This document shows positions 22,995 to 36,587 of a stretch of DNA of 64,000 nt, piece after piece. The stretch is from Phaeotremella fagi (taxonomy: Eukaryota > Basidiomycota > Tremellomycetes > Tremellales > Phaeotremellaceae): NCBI GenBank assembly GCA_001599715.1, contig BCHU01000010.1, positions 186,001 through 250,000 on the forward strand, given 5' to 3'. The notes under the pieces were generated by a model. It saw nothing but the letters and a program-made list of their open reading frames with translations. It did no database searches and was not told the DNA's origin. The position numbers and the translations under genes are program-made. Each line of letters opens with the position of its first letter. Positions within the stretch are counted from its first letter, which is position 1.

Positions 22995-25900
22995 TCAGTG
23001 ACACTTCATTTCCAAAGCCAAAACACAACTCACAGCCCAAGCAGTCATTTCGCCCGTTGCTGTCGTCAACAATTCCACATGCATAGCCAAAGCAGCATTA
23101 GCGTCTCTCGCAGCGATAGCTATTGATATCAGTAATCTCTCTCAGACCTAAACGTACCTTTCGATATCTCCGTCATTCTAGAAACAGCATCAGAAGGAAC
23201 AGTCTCATTGTTAAGTCCTTCAAACAGAATATTCAATCTTCTATCGGTATCATCAACGATTCGTTTCAAGTGGGCCTATCGTCATTAATTAGCCTATGAC
23301 TTCTCCAACATCAATTTCAGACTTACAGGTAGATTGCCTTGTTTGACTTTATTCAATTCACCAGATAAAATTTCAAAGATCGGTCGAGAGTTTGAAGGGA
23401 TATGTGATCTATCACCAGTTGGGTGACCAAGTTTTACAGGAGCTGGTGGAGTCTTGGGAGCAGCTGCAGGTGGCGGTGGTGGAGGTGAAGATTGAACAGG
23501 CACAGCGACAGGTGGAATCGAAGATACACGTCCTGGAGGAGGTGGTCCAGCTATTCTACCACCTTGGGGAGGCGAGAACGCTCTATCGAGTCCTTGAACT
23601 TTTTGTGAACTTGGATTCAAAGGCGATAAAGCTCTGGGAGGTGGTGGTCCTGCAATCACTCCAGGTGGTGGTCCACCTCTGTTTGGTGGGGGTGGTCCAC
23701 CTGCTCGTGGTGCTCCAGATGGTGGTGGTCTTGATGGAGCTTGAACAACAGGTGGTGGAGCAGGTTGTGGAATTGCTGCTCTAGCGACTGCCTGTGCTGA
23801 TGGTGGTCTGGGTCCACCTCGTGGAGGTGGTGGAAGAACATTCGGTTGATTCATCCTGGGTGGTGGAGTGAACCCTTGGTTTGGACCTTGAGGAGCGGCA
23901 TCCAACGGGTTAACAGCGTTGGGGAAAGGTGACATGATAGGTGTAGGTTTGTTGGCTTCCTTCATCGCACTGACTGGACGTTTAGGTGGTGCCATCGATG
24001 GAGCATCGTTCCAACCTGGGATATCCCTTCGTTGAGCAGCTGGAATTGGTGGTGGTGTGTTAGTGTTCGATCCACCGTTGATGGCCCTGGGAGGTGGTGG
24101 AATGGCGGCGTTACCAGCATAAGCTTGAGTTGTTGGAGGAAGACCGTAACCTTGAGGTTGAGGATCTCGTCCATATCCACCATAGTTGTTACCAGTCGGT
24201 GGAGCGTACGTGCTTCCACCTTGAGAACCTTGGGTTGGAGCGTAAGGGTCATAAGCTTGATTACTTGGTTGCGATGGTTGATAAGGCGTCGAAGTAGCAG
24301 GCTGAAGAGATGGAGGTTGCGAGAACGGCGGTTGCTGATTGTAGACCGGTTGAGGTGGCTGGAACTGTTGATGGGGAGGTTGATTGAAGACCGGTTGAGG
24401 TGGGTAATTCGGTTGAACACCATAAGCAGGATAAGAAGTGGTACTTGGTGCTTGAGCTTGAGTTTTGGTTTGACTCTTGAAAGCTGAGCTTGAAGATGAA
24501 GCAACAGGTCCCTCGGTGATACCAGCAGCTTTGAAAACTCTTTCTCTAGCTTTATCCAATTCAGATCCAGCAGCTCCTGTACCTTTATAATCCGAAGGAG
24601 TCATCTTCACGTATTTAGCCGCAATATCAATCAAACCTTGAGTAGCAAGTAAATCAGCATACTCGTAGAATCGATCATAAAGTCCTGATAACCTATAAGT
24701 TCTAGCTCCAGATTCTGCAGCAGCTGGGTTTTCGGTAGGGATCAGAAGGTCGTTGTCGACATATCCAGTTGCAGCTTGGAAGACTGCGACTTTCTCGATG
24801 AAAGATTGCAAGGCTTGAGCGTGGGCTGTATACTTGGTGGTTTCGGATGATGTTTCCTCCTCATTCATCTCGTCGATCCAGATACCAACAACCTTCTCCA
24901 ACTTCCTAGCAGCAAGATAGCACAAAGTAGCATCCTGTCGAGCAGCTTTTGCTGAAGCCTTGGCTTCTGGAGCATCAGATCCGATCAAAATTTGCCATTT
25001 GAATTGAAGACGTTGACCAAGTTGTTCAGCGAGATTGGAGAAATCACCTTCTTTGGCGAAAGTACACAGAACAACAAACACAACTCTCCATTCACTAAGA
25101 TCCGCGTTTTGAACAATGTCCACCAAATCCTCAGTGACGATTGATTGGAAGACGCGAAGGAAGGGCAGTGAAGTAGTTCGTCTGGCGAAGTAAGCCTTTT
25201 GAGTTGATTGCAGCAATTCTTGTCCACCTCGTACAGCAAGTAGAAGAGCATCGGCGTAACGTTCAGATGCAAGACACAATTCGACCGCTGAGGAGAAATC
25301 TCCCAAAACCAACGCTTGAGTGATGAGTTTGTCAACTTCAGATTCACCAGCTGGGTAAATATGGAACGTATGGTCTTTCGTAGCTTCTGATCGAATCGAC
25401 GATGCTCTGCTACCAATTGTAGCAGCGACCGATGAATCAGCCGCGACACTGGTATGAGGAACTACACTGTCCAGTTGAGGGTTGCGTAAAGTACCAGCTG
25501 CCATTGATGAAAAGAAGTCCGTAGCAGCGGCACCACCGGGAGTACCTGGAGTGTTGTCGTCAAACAGACTGTGTTCAGTCGCCTCGGTTTGTTCCGTCTT
25601 GTTGCTTTCAGACAGGGCCGACACTTCAGATGGAGTTCCCTCGATAGGTTTACCAACAGTTGAGGGTGTACTGATATCGTCTCCTGGTTCAATGAATGAA
25701 ACCAAAGGATCGCGTTTCTCGCCGAGATCCTCAGTGTTGTCTGATGGTAATTTTTTGATCAATTCTTCTACCTGTTTAGCGACATCTTCCTTAGAGAATC
25801 CAAGTAATTGAACCAATTCATCGCGAGAGTTTGCCCTGAAAAGTGTTTGAAGAGCTTTCCAAGCGGTGTTAGTTGTATCACCTCCAACACGAGTATCACA

Positions 25901-27554
25901 GAACTCTGCCAATTTCTCCTTATCACCAGCTGTTTCGTCCAAGGATTTCGCTCTGGATAAGATAGCTTCTTCAGTGACGATGTTTCTGAGATGAACGACT
26001 CCACTTTGATGTTTTCCGTTAGCACCAGGAAGGTTGGATGTACTAGCCAACAATCCTCCAAAACCGAACGTAGCTGATACTGGTCGTCGAAGCCATTTAG
26101 GTGGTTGCTTCAAGGAAAGAACATTGGCAGTTTCGTCCTGAGGTTCTTGTTGACCGAGTGCACCAAAGACATCATCCGCTGTAGCTGCTTCAGAGATCGA
26201 AATAGATGGTTGTTCTGGAACGTGAGTCGTTTGTAAGGAGTGAATACCAATATGTCCATCGAATGAAGCTGTCGCCAAAAGATCTGGGTTTCTAGGACAC
26301 CAGGCCGTTTGGAAAGCCCAATCGTTACTTGCGGGGAGCTAACGTTAGTTTGAACGTACAACCCAAACCTACCTCTCCAATGATTTCTCCGCTTTGAGGG
26401 TTCCAGCACAATGTTCGATTGTCTTTACCACATGAAAGTAGTAAATCGGCATCCTGTTTACACCAAGAAACGGATAGAACACCTTTGTGATGGCCGCTAA
26501 GGATCTAAAGGTTAGCGTGTAGCTTGGCAGAAACTCACTCTTTCTGGAGCTCTGGTATTTCTTAGATCCCATATCATGATAATAGGAGACTCATCGTCTT
26601 CAGAAGCGGTGATCAAACGTGTTGGCTGGGTGTCAGTTCAATACTGGGCTGTAAACATACGATCTCGGGATGCCAACAGACATCACTCATTCCTCTTTTT
26701 TTACCCATTTGCAAACCAGCGACACCACCGATAACATCTTGTCCCTTCGCTGCACCACCTCCGTAAGCTAAACTAACGATCTCTTTACCAGCTTTAAGAT
26801 CCCAAACAGAGGTGAAACCAGATGAGGAGGAAGCTGCAAAAACACGAGATACTGTTGGATTCCATTGAAGGGAAGTGATTTCGTTGAGTTTAGTGGATAG
26901 CGGTCCAGGTGGAATGGGAGCGTTGTTAGGAGAATTCATGTCGTGAATATAGATCTATGCTGTTAATTTTATTCTTTTGATACTTTACTTACCTCTGCAT
27001 TGATTGCACCAGTGAGTAAAAGATTCTTTTGAATAGGATTGAAATCGAGACCTCTGACAGGTCCTGTATGTTTATCACTTTTGAAAACTCTTGCTTCATC
27101 GGCACTGAATCATGACTCGTGAGCTTGGATCACGACGACGGACTTACGTTGAACCAGCAATAATTTTCTCAGGGTCGAAAGCGTTGACTTCACCAGTTTC
27201 CATACCAGCAGCTACGATACCACGAGCATGAGTAGCTGAAGGGTAAGACCAAGCGATACGATTGAAGCTACGACAGTGATATCAGTTGAGGCATGAAGAA
27301 GTGTAGCTAGCTACTTACCGACTTCCAACTGTGATACTTCCCTCTGGACCTTTACCTTCACCACCGAGTCTCATACCTTGAACTTTATCATCGTCACCAC
27401 CTAAGAACTGAGGTGCCCAGATATCTAGTTGAGATTCGTTACTGAAACTTTCATCCAGGGCACCTGCCACGGCACCTGTAGCTAAAAGAGGTGAGGAAGA
27501 TGAAGATTGATCCCATGCGAAGGTAGCGGTTCGAGAAATATCTTTTAGCTTCAT
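22995..27554 (-). CDS. SEC31: COPII outer coat protein Sec31
   Basis: This is a subunit of the Sec13-Sec31 cage of ER-to-Golgi vesicles; it also stimulates Sar1 GTP hydrolysis. ATG is at 27554 ([16 protein letters not shown]) and the stop at 22995. About nine exons give some 1,350-1,400 residues, normal for the family. The N-terminal WD40 propeller shows [40 protein letters not shown] and [18 protein letters not shown], all at the positions typical of Sec31, then [10 protein letters not shown]. The alpha-solenoid follows ([35 protein letters not shown]). A long proline-rich segment is encoded around 24480-23430, which is where Sar1/Sec23 contacts occur. The C-terminal helical domain is split by two introns. 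It shares a divergent promoter with RRP9. Confidence 0.93.
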
Positions 27555-27862
27555 TTTGGGAGATTGAAAGGAGAGTGTTTGGTCACTCTCTGAGATGGGT
27601 TGAGGGGAGACTTATAATGAAGAAGAATAAGAAGAAAAAGAAGTAAAATGTATACAGTTTGTATAGAAATTGAAGTCGTGGATAGGCGTGGAGGGGGGGG
27701 AGGGGGGTGGTGTCCAACGGCGTGGCGAGCTACATTCAATATTGATTACGTAAGATTATTGGAGATGACTTAGTTTCTCACGGTCGTCTCAGAAAAGTTG
27801 ATTTATCGATACTTCATTTTTCAATCTTCACCAGGAAATATCACCATTTATCATCCACAAAT
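27555..27862. promoter_or_regulatory. Divergent promoter SEC31 / RRP9
   Basis: The 308-bp spacer contains a G-rich run (about 27690-27709) and AT-rich sequence with TATAATGAAG near the SEC31 side. No coding sequence is seen. Confidence 0.5.
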
Positions 27863-29884
27863 ATGCCAGATTCATTCTTCCAATCCGATAAAAAACGAAA
27901 GAGACCAAATAAATCAGGTGGAAGAGGTGAAAGTTCTTCCTCCACTTCGAAACCATACGAAAAACCCTACAGACCAGCTGTTTATGGTAAAGGCCAAAAA
28001 TCTAAACCTGTACGAGGTAAACCTAGAGATGAAGATCTGTCATCAGATGCTGAAGGTGATAGAGGGGGTGTTGATTTGGATATGATGGATTTCAGGAAAG
28101 GTCGTAATGATGATGGCGTTAGTGATGAGGAGTATCTGGATTTGAACGAAACTGCTGCTGAGAAACGAGTTCGGTTGGCTAGAGGTTATTTGGATAAGGT
28201 TAGGGATGAGGTTGAAGCTGGTAAGTGATAGCGTTGACAAGGGAAGATTGTAGCTGACTGTTCGTTCAGCTAAGGCAGATGATAATTTTGATGCTGCTGA
28301 GATTGACAGAGAACTTATTGCTTCGAGGTTACAGCAGGACGTGGTAAGTGGACGTTGTGCTGTCGACGAAAAATGTATCATTAACAAATCATTCAGGCCG
28401 AAGCAGAAGGGAAAATACATCTTTACCTAGGAAAACACTTATCTTCATCATACAAAACTCATTTCATCTCGACCCCATCACAACTACCAACATCCCTAGC
28501 CATAACCTCGAATTCCATCTACCTTTCCACCAAACGAGGAACGATCATTCGATTTTCCACAAGAGATCAAAAGAAAAGAGGTAAACCATTTGGACACGCT
28601 CATGTGACTGGACCACTTGCTGCTAAAGCCGCAGCTGGTGATGGGGGACATGTTGGTGAAATACTATGTCTGGCTGCTAGTGAGAACGGAAAGTATTTGG
28701 TCAGTGGTGGTAGGGATAAGATCATTGGGGTTTGGGATGTATCTGGGGACGAGGTTGAATGGTTAGCCGGAATGCGAGGTCATAAAGATGCCATTACGGT
28801 AGGTTGTCGATAACTTGAATTAACTAATTACTGACTTAAATAGTCAATCGCATTACCGCCCCTAAACAACTCATCGCATCATATCCTAACAACCTCCCTC
28901 TCCCGTCATCTAGCCCTACATTCCCTCTCAACCCTCTCGCTAATAGACACATTCTTCGGTCACCAAGATTCCATCCCTTCAGTATCCTCCCTAAAACCAA
29001 CGCTGGCAGTGACAAGTGGCTCAAGAGATCGTACATGCAGATGGTGGAAAGTCGAAGAAGAAATCCAATTAGTCTTCCGAGGAGGTGGGAAAACGTTTGA
29101 AAGTGGTGAAATCGGTGTTGAAGAGAAGAAAGAGAGGTTAGGGGGTGGTTGGTTCGATGGTGAAGCTCCTGAAGAAGTTAACAGGAGTAAAGAGAAAGGG
29201 AAAGGGAAAGAATTTTTTGAAGGGAGTATAGACGTTGTTTGTATGCTTGATGATCAACATTTCTTGTCGGGAGGTGATAGCGGGTGAGTCATAATCTGTT
29301 TCAATTAATTCGTTTGAAAAACTCACGAACGACATTCAGATCGATCTCATTATGGAACACTGGGAAGAAGAAACCAGTATTCACCCAAGCCTTAGCGCAC
29401 GGAATAGAATCTTTCGAAAACGAATCATCAGCCTCATCAAACCTCAAAACCCCAAGATGGATAACGTCACTAACAGCTTTAAGGGGTACAGATCTATTTG
29501 CTTCAGGTGAGTAAGAATTCCAAACCGACTATCTGGATTGAAAAGAACTAACCAAACGAAACAGGATCATGGGATCGAAAAATAAATATCTGGTCCTTAG
29601 ACCCCAATCACCGTTCATTCCGACTCATCCAACAAATCCCCATTGAAGGGTATATCAACGCGATGGAATTCAGACAATTCAAAAAAGGGGTTATCGAATC
29701 TACGAGTTGGAAACTTAATTCTGATGAATCAGTCTCAGATGATGGGGAATCAGAGGTATTTTTGGTCGGTGCTGTATCCCAAGAACCTAGATTAGGTCGT
29801 TGGGGGTCTGACAAGAATGCTAGGAATGGGGTTTTGATGGTTAGATTTGATTTCGATAGTGTTGGTCGAGGTTTACTTCATTAG
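27863..29884 (+). CDS. RRP9: U3 small nucleolar RNP protein Rrp9 (U3-55K)
   Basis: This WD40 component of the U3 snoRNP is needed for early 18S rRNA processing in the nucleolus. ATG at 27863 opens MPDSFFQSDKKRKRPNKSGG, a basic nucleolar-type region. A family-typical acidic helix follows (SDEEYLDLNETAAEKRVRLA, GYLDKVRDEVEA). Several short introns separate it from the WD repeats. Readable blades include GEILCLAASENGKYLVSGGR, IIGVWDVSG, GHQDSIPSVSSLKPTLAVTS with SGSRDRTCRWWKV, FASGSWDRKINIWSL and a C-terminal strand with AVSQEPRLGRWG, which matches the conserved Rrp9 ending. An acidic, variable linker interrupts one blade near 29090-29220. Roughly 550 residues, in the family range. Confidence 0.9.
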
Positions 29885-30092
29885 AGTTAAGACATGTATC
29901 CGTTGTTGTGCACTAGCAAGGATATCTTTCAAAGTTCACGACTCGAATTCGTCGGGAATGCATGCCTAGGTATAATCAAGATCAATTATAAAAAAGAAAA
30001 AAATATCTACCAAAATAAGTGTAAGGAAAGAATAAATAAATGTAATACAACTATGGATAATTACAAATAAACAGATGTTGGATCTACATAGA
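29885..30092. other. Convergent 3' spacer RRP9 / formin
   Basis: This is an A-rich spacer (AAAAAAGAAAAAAATA near 29990) between converging genes. No feature stands out. Confidence 0.4.
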
Positions 30093-33000
30093 TCAAGGAG
30101 TAACGAATTCCTTTGGATCAATGTAAATCTCAGTTTTATCGCCGTCCCCTTCGTCATCGTCGTCCTCCCCTTCATCCTCACTCCCACTCGCACTCCCAAC
30201 AACCTCCCGTTCAATCGAACCCACACTCGCATCCCCATCGCCATTTCGCTGACCATAAACCGAAGGATGTGGACTAGGACTAGGGCTAGGACTGGGACTA
30301 GGACTAGGCGAGTTAAACCCAGATTCCGAATCACCAGTTTTATCAACCAACAAGAACCCATTCCCGTTCCCATTCCCATTCCCATAGCCCAAAGGACTAG
30401 GACTAGGTGGACTAGCCACCCCGTCCAAAACATTATTTCCACCCTCAAAACCTCCTAATCTCGGTATTGTCAACTCCCCCCCTCCAGGGGTAGCACCTCC
30501 ACTATTAGTAATCTGATCCATCATGTTCCGAGCGATAGTTCCGAAATCGACTTCCCCGCCGTTCTCAAAGTTTGGAATCATGAAATCTGAGAAATCGGTG
30601 TTAGCCGAGATAGGTGACATTGGAGGTGCGGGTGTTCGTCTCTCTCTCTTCACTCTGGGTGTACCCTCTAATTTCAATCTGTTCAGTCGAGCGTCGATCA
30701 AATTCGTCGTTGTTGAAGTATCTGAAATGCCAGTGATTTGAGGTGTAAGTGCTGCTTTTGCTAAAGCCCGTTTTTCACGTTGTTCAATTTCTTTCTGTCT
30801 TTCTCGATTGGTTTTTCGACACATCTAAGAAATGATCAGTTAAAAGTTGTCCTTCTCAAAAACTGAAAAAGACCTTACCAAATAAGACGTCGTGAAGATC
30901 TTGAAGATACCAAAGAACTCTTGACTCTGTAATGATCTACCCATATCTTCACCCTCCCCATAGAACGTCTGTACATCCTTCAAAGCGAATTCAGCCTGTA
31001 CCATACCATCCTTAACACTCCGTAAATCATCTTCAGCTTGTGCCGAGAATCTAAACATTTTCTTGGTATACCCATCAGATTCATCTTGGAAATTCGAATC
31101 CAATGATTTCCTGATCGAACGGATTTCTTCCAACATCGATTTAGAACTTGCTTGCATGTCGTTGAAGTTCACTGCCGGATGTCAGTATTTGGTATATTTA
31201 TTGTGATCATGGTGAACACCTACCCCGATTGGCATCAGCAGGTTTTGCCAGTTCATCCAAGAAACCTTCCAAATGTGGGAAATCTCTCGAAACGATACGT
31301 TCCAAGAAATGGAGGAAACTATTTTGACCATTCGTAGATTTCGTATCAGCCAGCTAAACGCGGGACGTCAATCATCGGTTGAATCAGTTTGATTGATGCA
31401 GAACATACCCTGTTCAACGAAGCAATCTTGAAACCGAAAGCTCCACCAGCATAATTCGTTCCGTTCATATAATTACCCAAAGTCAGAATGACATGTAGGA
31501 GTTCAGGGAAAAGTTTGGCGTTTCGTAAATCGTGACAAGCCGTGGTTAAAAGTTCCAAACTCTGAACGTCTGGTCAGTATCTCGGAAGCAGGATTTACGC
31601 GAATGACACAAACCTTATTAAGTAACTCCATTTCTTGAGCGAAACGAACATGGAACAACATTCCTTTGACTCTATCGCCCAAATGAGGTAATTGGATAAG
31701 TCGAACCATGAGTCTATCGGCGGGATGTAACAGTTCAAGTTCAGCTTCAGTATCAGCAGAATGAGTGAGGAGTTTTCCTCGCTAAATTCAGATTATCAGC
31801 TTCAAGCGGCTTCGTCAATATGGTCTCAAAACTCACATCTTCATCATTAGGTAAAACACTTGTCAATTCTCGTAAGAAAGTTTCAGTACAAACTTCTTGA
31901 TCGTAATTAGCGATTGCCTCTGATAGAATTTCGGGAGCTTTGATTCTTTTAGCTGTGGGTCCAGCCATCAAAATTTCTAATACAAACAAAGTCATCAGTC
32001 AATGAAACCGTAATAAAACCCATCCAGATTATCACGTACCGACAGATTTCTTTTTATCAGTAGAAAGCACACTAAGAAGTTCTGTTCGTTTTTCTTTCTC
32101 TACAACAAACACAACTCATCAACAAGGCCGAACCCCATGAAAGAATACCGAAAAACCACTCACTAACAGCATCCTTGATAATCTCCCTAGCCTTAAATTC
32201 ATCTTCCATCTCACTCCAAACATTAACAGCCTTCATCTTCAACACCAACTCGTCGTCCTGAATCTCCGGCTGTCCCCAAACAGTCTTTGCCAATTGATTC
32301 TTCCCAACTTTCTCCCATTGCAATTGTTTCATCTTCTTGGAAGCCACGACGGCAATGTCTTTACGTGAATCGTTGGATCCATGGAATAACGTGGCAATCG
32401 GGGCTAGAGGTGCACGGGGGACGGAGGTCGTATCGCCAGCTGATTGTTTCGAAGCTGGTGTCACGGTTGGTCCCTTTTCTACGGGTTTGGTCGTTGCTGA
32501 TTTCAATTTGACACCACCAGATATTCCAGCTAGGAGACCTGCCATACCGGCCTTTGGACCTAGACTTGCAGCACCTCCAGGGGGCGGGGGAGGAGGGGGT
32601 GGCGGAGGAGGTGGTGGAACACCGAATGAAGACAGCGCCGACATCATGGGTGGTGGGGGCGGAGGTGGTGGTGGTGGAGGAGGAGGGGGCGGGGGTGGAG
32701 GAACGAAACCGAATTCAGAAGGATCAGGAGATTTAAGATTCTCCTCGCCTTCTTCCAGTGTAGGTAACGGAGGCGATTGTTGAGCAGTCGGGAAGATATC
32801 TTCAGCGTCCACCGATCCAGCTCGAACTGATCTAGCTCTAGACAAGATCTGATCTCTGAAACTATCACGTCGATGTGAAGCTTTCAATCCGATCGCACTT
32901 CCCAATCCCGATTCATTCATTCGATCCAAATCGACAGAATCATATGAAGTGTATCCAGTCTCATTGGTTCTTTCCGTAAATCCGCTCTCCCTGAGATCAG

Positions 33001-36000
33001 AGATTTCACTATCGGCATCACGTTGGAAATCTGAGATGGTGACTGGCGCAGAAGAACTTCTTGAGATTCTTCTGTATCGAAGTTCTTCGAGGAATCTCGG
33101 TGGTAAACCTGGAGGTTTGCTTGTTAATCTTGATATTCTCTTGTGAGATTTTTCTCCAATCTCAGGTGCGTCTGGTGATTGCATGATTCGTTTTCCTGGT
33201 GTGATATCCTCCATTCTGAGTCGACCACTTCGTGATGAAGATCCTAATACACGAGGGGACTAGAACGTCAGTATATGAATGTACCAATTTACTCACACTT
33301 CCAACTCCATCAGCACCTTTCGCCAAAGTAGCTTCAATATGAGATCTAACCCTTTCATCTTCAGCATCAGAGAATTGAGAAGCGGACAAAGCATGAACAT
33401 CACGTTCATCCCTTGGAGTCTTCAAAACTCGTTCACCCCTCGCCTCTTCCAAAGCAACCTTATCCGCAGTCAAAACTTCAACCTCATCTTCCTCCTCCCC
33501 TTCATCATCACTTTCGGCGTCTTGCAGTAAACCCATCTTTCTCGACTTGTTCTTCCCTTTACCCTCCAATTTCCAAATCGTCTTCTTCCTCTCAAACTGT
33601 TCACGTAAATCATGAATCAATTTTTTCCTATCAATAGGTCCCTCAGTCACGCCAGCAACTTGATCCAGATGATCAGTCTCCAACAACATCCCAAAGATCT
33701 CCAACATGTATAATTCCAAATCCGCGATAATCTGTTCGTAATGTTTCTTCATACCCTCCATCTGATCCGTAAGAGTTTCAGTCGCAGCTCTAGATTTCTT
33801 CAATCTATCCTCTAGATCCGCTACATGGGCTTTCAGTTCTCCAACCAAACCTTCATCACCTTTAGAGATTTCTTCGACTAAATCCGCTTTCTCACGTACA
33901 GCTTTCGCTAAAGATACTTTCAGAGATTTGATTTCCAGAATCGAATTATCGAGTCTATCTTGTTCAACGAATTTCCCAATGATATGTGTGACTGAAGTAC
34001 CGAAAGCTCTAGCGAAATCAGATCCTAATTCAGGTGTATCATTCATGACAACACTCGTTATCAATTGATCGATCAACTGATAATATCGAACTTTTTCGTC
34101 GCCCTCGTTTTTGATCAAGAGCAAATGTCGAAGCGCGTTCAAGAGATATGATGAAGCTTGGGAACCTTTTGTGGATTCTAGTAAAGCTCTGAAAACATCC
34201 TCTGGTGTTCTGAGTTGAGCGATGATCGCTTGATCTTGCTCTTGTAAAAGATCTTGTCGATCGGCATCAGATTCGTCTTCGTAGGATTTAATGTGTCGAC
34301 TTAAAGTGACATCGTTGATGGGTTTCATTTTAGCGATGATTCGAAGTAAACCAACGGATTCCAGTTGAGATCGAATAGAACATCTTGCACGTAGTTCGTT
34401 ATGACTCGTCAAACCTTGAACGAGACAGAACATGGTTAACTGGGGTAGGTTAGTTGTTATTCAAACGTGGTGTCAGAGTGGGAGGAAAGGAACATGGAAC
34501 ATTTTTCACTCACACAGTGCTTGATAAACGCCTCATCATCTACACCTTTCAATTCTCTAGATGCACCAACAGCACTACCCATTCTACCTCGACCATCGAC
34601 AACACTTTCAGTCCATTTCAACCAAGTATCGAATTTACCAACTTTCTCAGCGATATTGGTGATATTAGTGTTCTGAGATACTTCAAGGACGTCGAAACCT
34701 CTGAGAACGATATTGATTGATACCCGATCAGGAAATTGTTCACCGAAATGACAAAAGTATGTCAAGAGTTCAGCTACGATCTCACGAGATGCCATGTTGG
34801 GTGAGATCAGACAGTGTGTTAGATCGAATATGATAGATGGGTTCGCGAGAGCGTCATTGGTACCCATCTAGGTTATCAGCGTAAATCGTACTGAGGGACT
34901 CACTGTAGTTCCTAAAATCTTCTTCAACCCTTTCAGAATCTCGTATTCAACATCTTGCTCGAATTGACCTCTATTTTTTCTCATTGAAATTCCAGCAACG
35001 TAATTACTAAGAACAACTTGACCTTTACAGGCGATGAAAGATTGAATCCAGCTAAGTAGTTGTTAGTACAGTCTCCCGGTCATGACTTACTCTTTAGGCA
35101 TCCCTCCTAAAGTTACGCTCAGTGTGGACAAATCATCCATTGTCAAATTTCCATTCAGAACCTTTTTCAAAACATACTCCGGATCACCTTTTTCGATATT
35201 CCTCTGAGCGGGTGGAACGTTCTTTCTGGATTTATGTAACCGTCCACTAGACTCTTGATTCTTAGCCCTTGAATCCTGCCAACGACTTTTCTGATGAGAT
35301 TCCACCATAGTCCATTTAATATCGGTGGTCAAATTCGTCATTGCGCTTGTGATATCTGCTACGTTTGCTGGTTTCGACGCTGAAGGTATTTTCGACGCTC
35401 TCGTGTCGATATTTCTAGCCTCCAATAGTTCTTCGAATAGAATGTTAACCTCTTCATCGGATGGTCTAGGGAAATAGAATTCTTCAGATGCTTTGATACC
35501 TGATGTAGATGAGATTGAATGGATTGACGGAGCGTAGGTGGAATGTTGTGTTAAAGCTGGGGACGGTGGTACGGTTCGATTAGAGACTTGTGGATATTGA
35601 TAAGATTGTTGATTAACTGGTGTAACACTTCTCGTCATTGTTGGATATCTCCCTAGATCCTCTATTCTCTGGGACGACACTGAATTAACCGTCATGATCG
35701 ACATGGCGTCAGATGTCCTTCTAGCAGACGACGAAGAACCATAACCAGTAGCATAAGGATGTTGACTCCTCCCACCTCCAAACTCATTCATCCCTAAAGT
35801 AACCGATGGAGGTTGATATCTCAATCCATTAGAACCTTGTACATCCGACGTAACTCTTTTGATAGATCCACCACCAGAACCTATCCCATCATGTAACGGG
35901 TCAGTCATTGCTGAACTCCTTGAGCTTGTCCGATGAACATTCGATTGTCGTGAGGAAGAAGGTGGCGGCATACTAGAATCATGTCTTCGATAATCTTTAT

Positions 36001-36301
36001 TAGAAATGTTCATAGGAGTACCCTCTGAATTACTGAGACTAGGATTGGTACTAGGTGAAGAAATCAGTCGACCAACTGAATCAGTCGCTCCATTTGGACT
36101 AGGTCGAGGTGGGAGATGGGCGTAAGCAGCTTGGGAAAGTGAAGTTGCTGAAGTTGATGGTCCAGCTGTAGGTGGTGTTCTTTGAGAGATTTGGTTATAG
36201 GGTACTGAAGATTGTAGGTCGGTAGGTGAGGTTGGGTTGTTGGATGTGGTCGAGGAGGACGCTGAATTCCTAGTTCTTGATTTTCTGAAGAGTGTGTCCA
36301 T
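30093..36301 (-). CDS. Formin (Bni1/For3-type), actin nucleator
   Basis: This is a Rho-GTPase-regulated nucleator of linear actin filaments for polarity and cytokinesis. ATG at 36301 (MDTLFRKSRTRNSASSS), stop at 30093, many short introns, roughly 1,800 residues. Residues 1-270 are disordered and Ser/Pro-rich. The GBD/FH3 begins at FYFPRPSDEEVNILFEELL and runs with conserved PKEWIQSF-type sequence and a dimerisation coiled coil near 33990-33700. FH1 is an extended poly-proline segment (32720-32570). FH2 starts KKMKQLQWEKVGKNQLAKTV and includes the family signature LGNYMNGTNYAGGAFGFKI near 31440. After FH2 lies a basic helix (RKTNRERQKEIEQREKRA) and a long tail with an (SP)n run. An autoinhibitory DAD is expected in the tail but is not clear. 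Confidence 0.93.
30268..30320. repeat. GGACTA-type hexamer repeat in the formin tail
   Basis: GGACTAGGACTAGGGCTAGG-like hexamers repeat about eight times with small variation. They encode an alternating Ser-Pro run on the minus strand, a potential multi-site target for proline-directed kinases. Confidence 0.8.
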
Positions 36302-36587
36302 GGTGTATGTATGTATGTACTCTACGTGTTAGGATGGATATAGATGTATTATGTGAAGTGAAGCATATCGATATGGAAGATAGATATGGTATATGCTTTC
36401 AATAACAACCACAACACCACCACACCACCACCACCTAACGACGTGAACCGTGAATGAATCAATGTGTGACTGTCCTTGCGTAAGTGGGTGGTACAATTAA
36501 ATAACAGTCAATGTTGTTGTTGCTACTTGTACAGTACTCTACATCTACACCTACATCTACATCTACATCAACCAACACCATGACAAC
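36302..36587. promoter_or_regulatory. Divergent promoter, formin / downstream gene
   Basis: The 286-bp spacer includes TGTATGTATGTA (near 36304), a CCACCACACCACCACCACC stretch (about 36414-36436) and CTACATCTACATC hexamers (36538-36568) just before the ATG of the next gene. A short upstream reading frame at 36580-36609 overlaps the main start. Confidence 0.5.

Noticed and set aside
23390..24500. Long open frames opposite and beside the Sec31 proline-rich region
   Set aside because: They are compositional shadows of the Pro/Gln-rich coding sequence and have no family signature.
32540..32740. Glycine-rich open frame on the plus strand
   Set aside because: It is the complement of the formin poly-proline FH1 segment.
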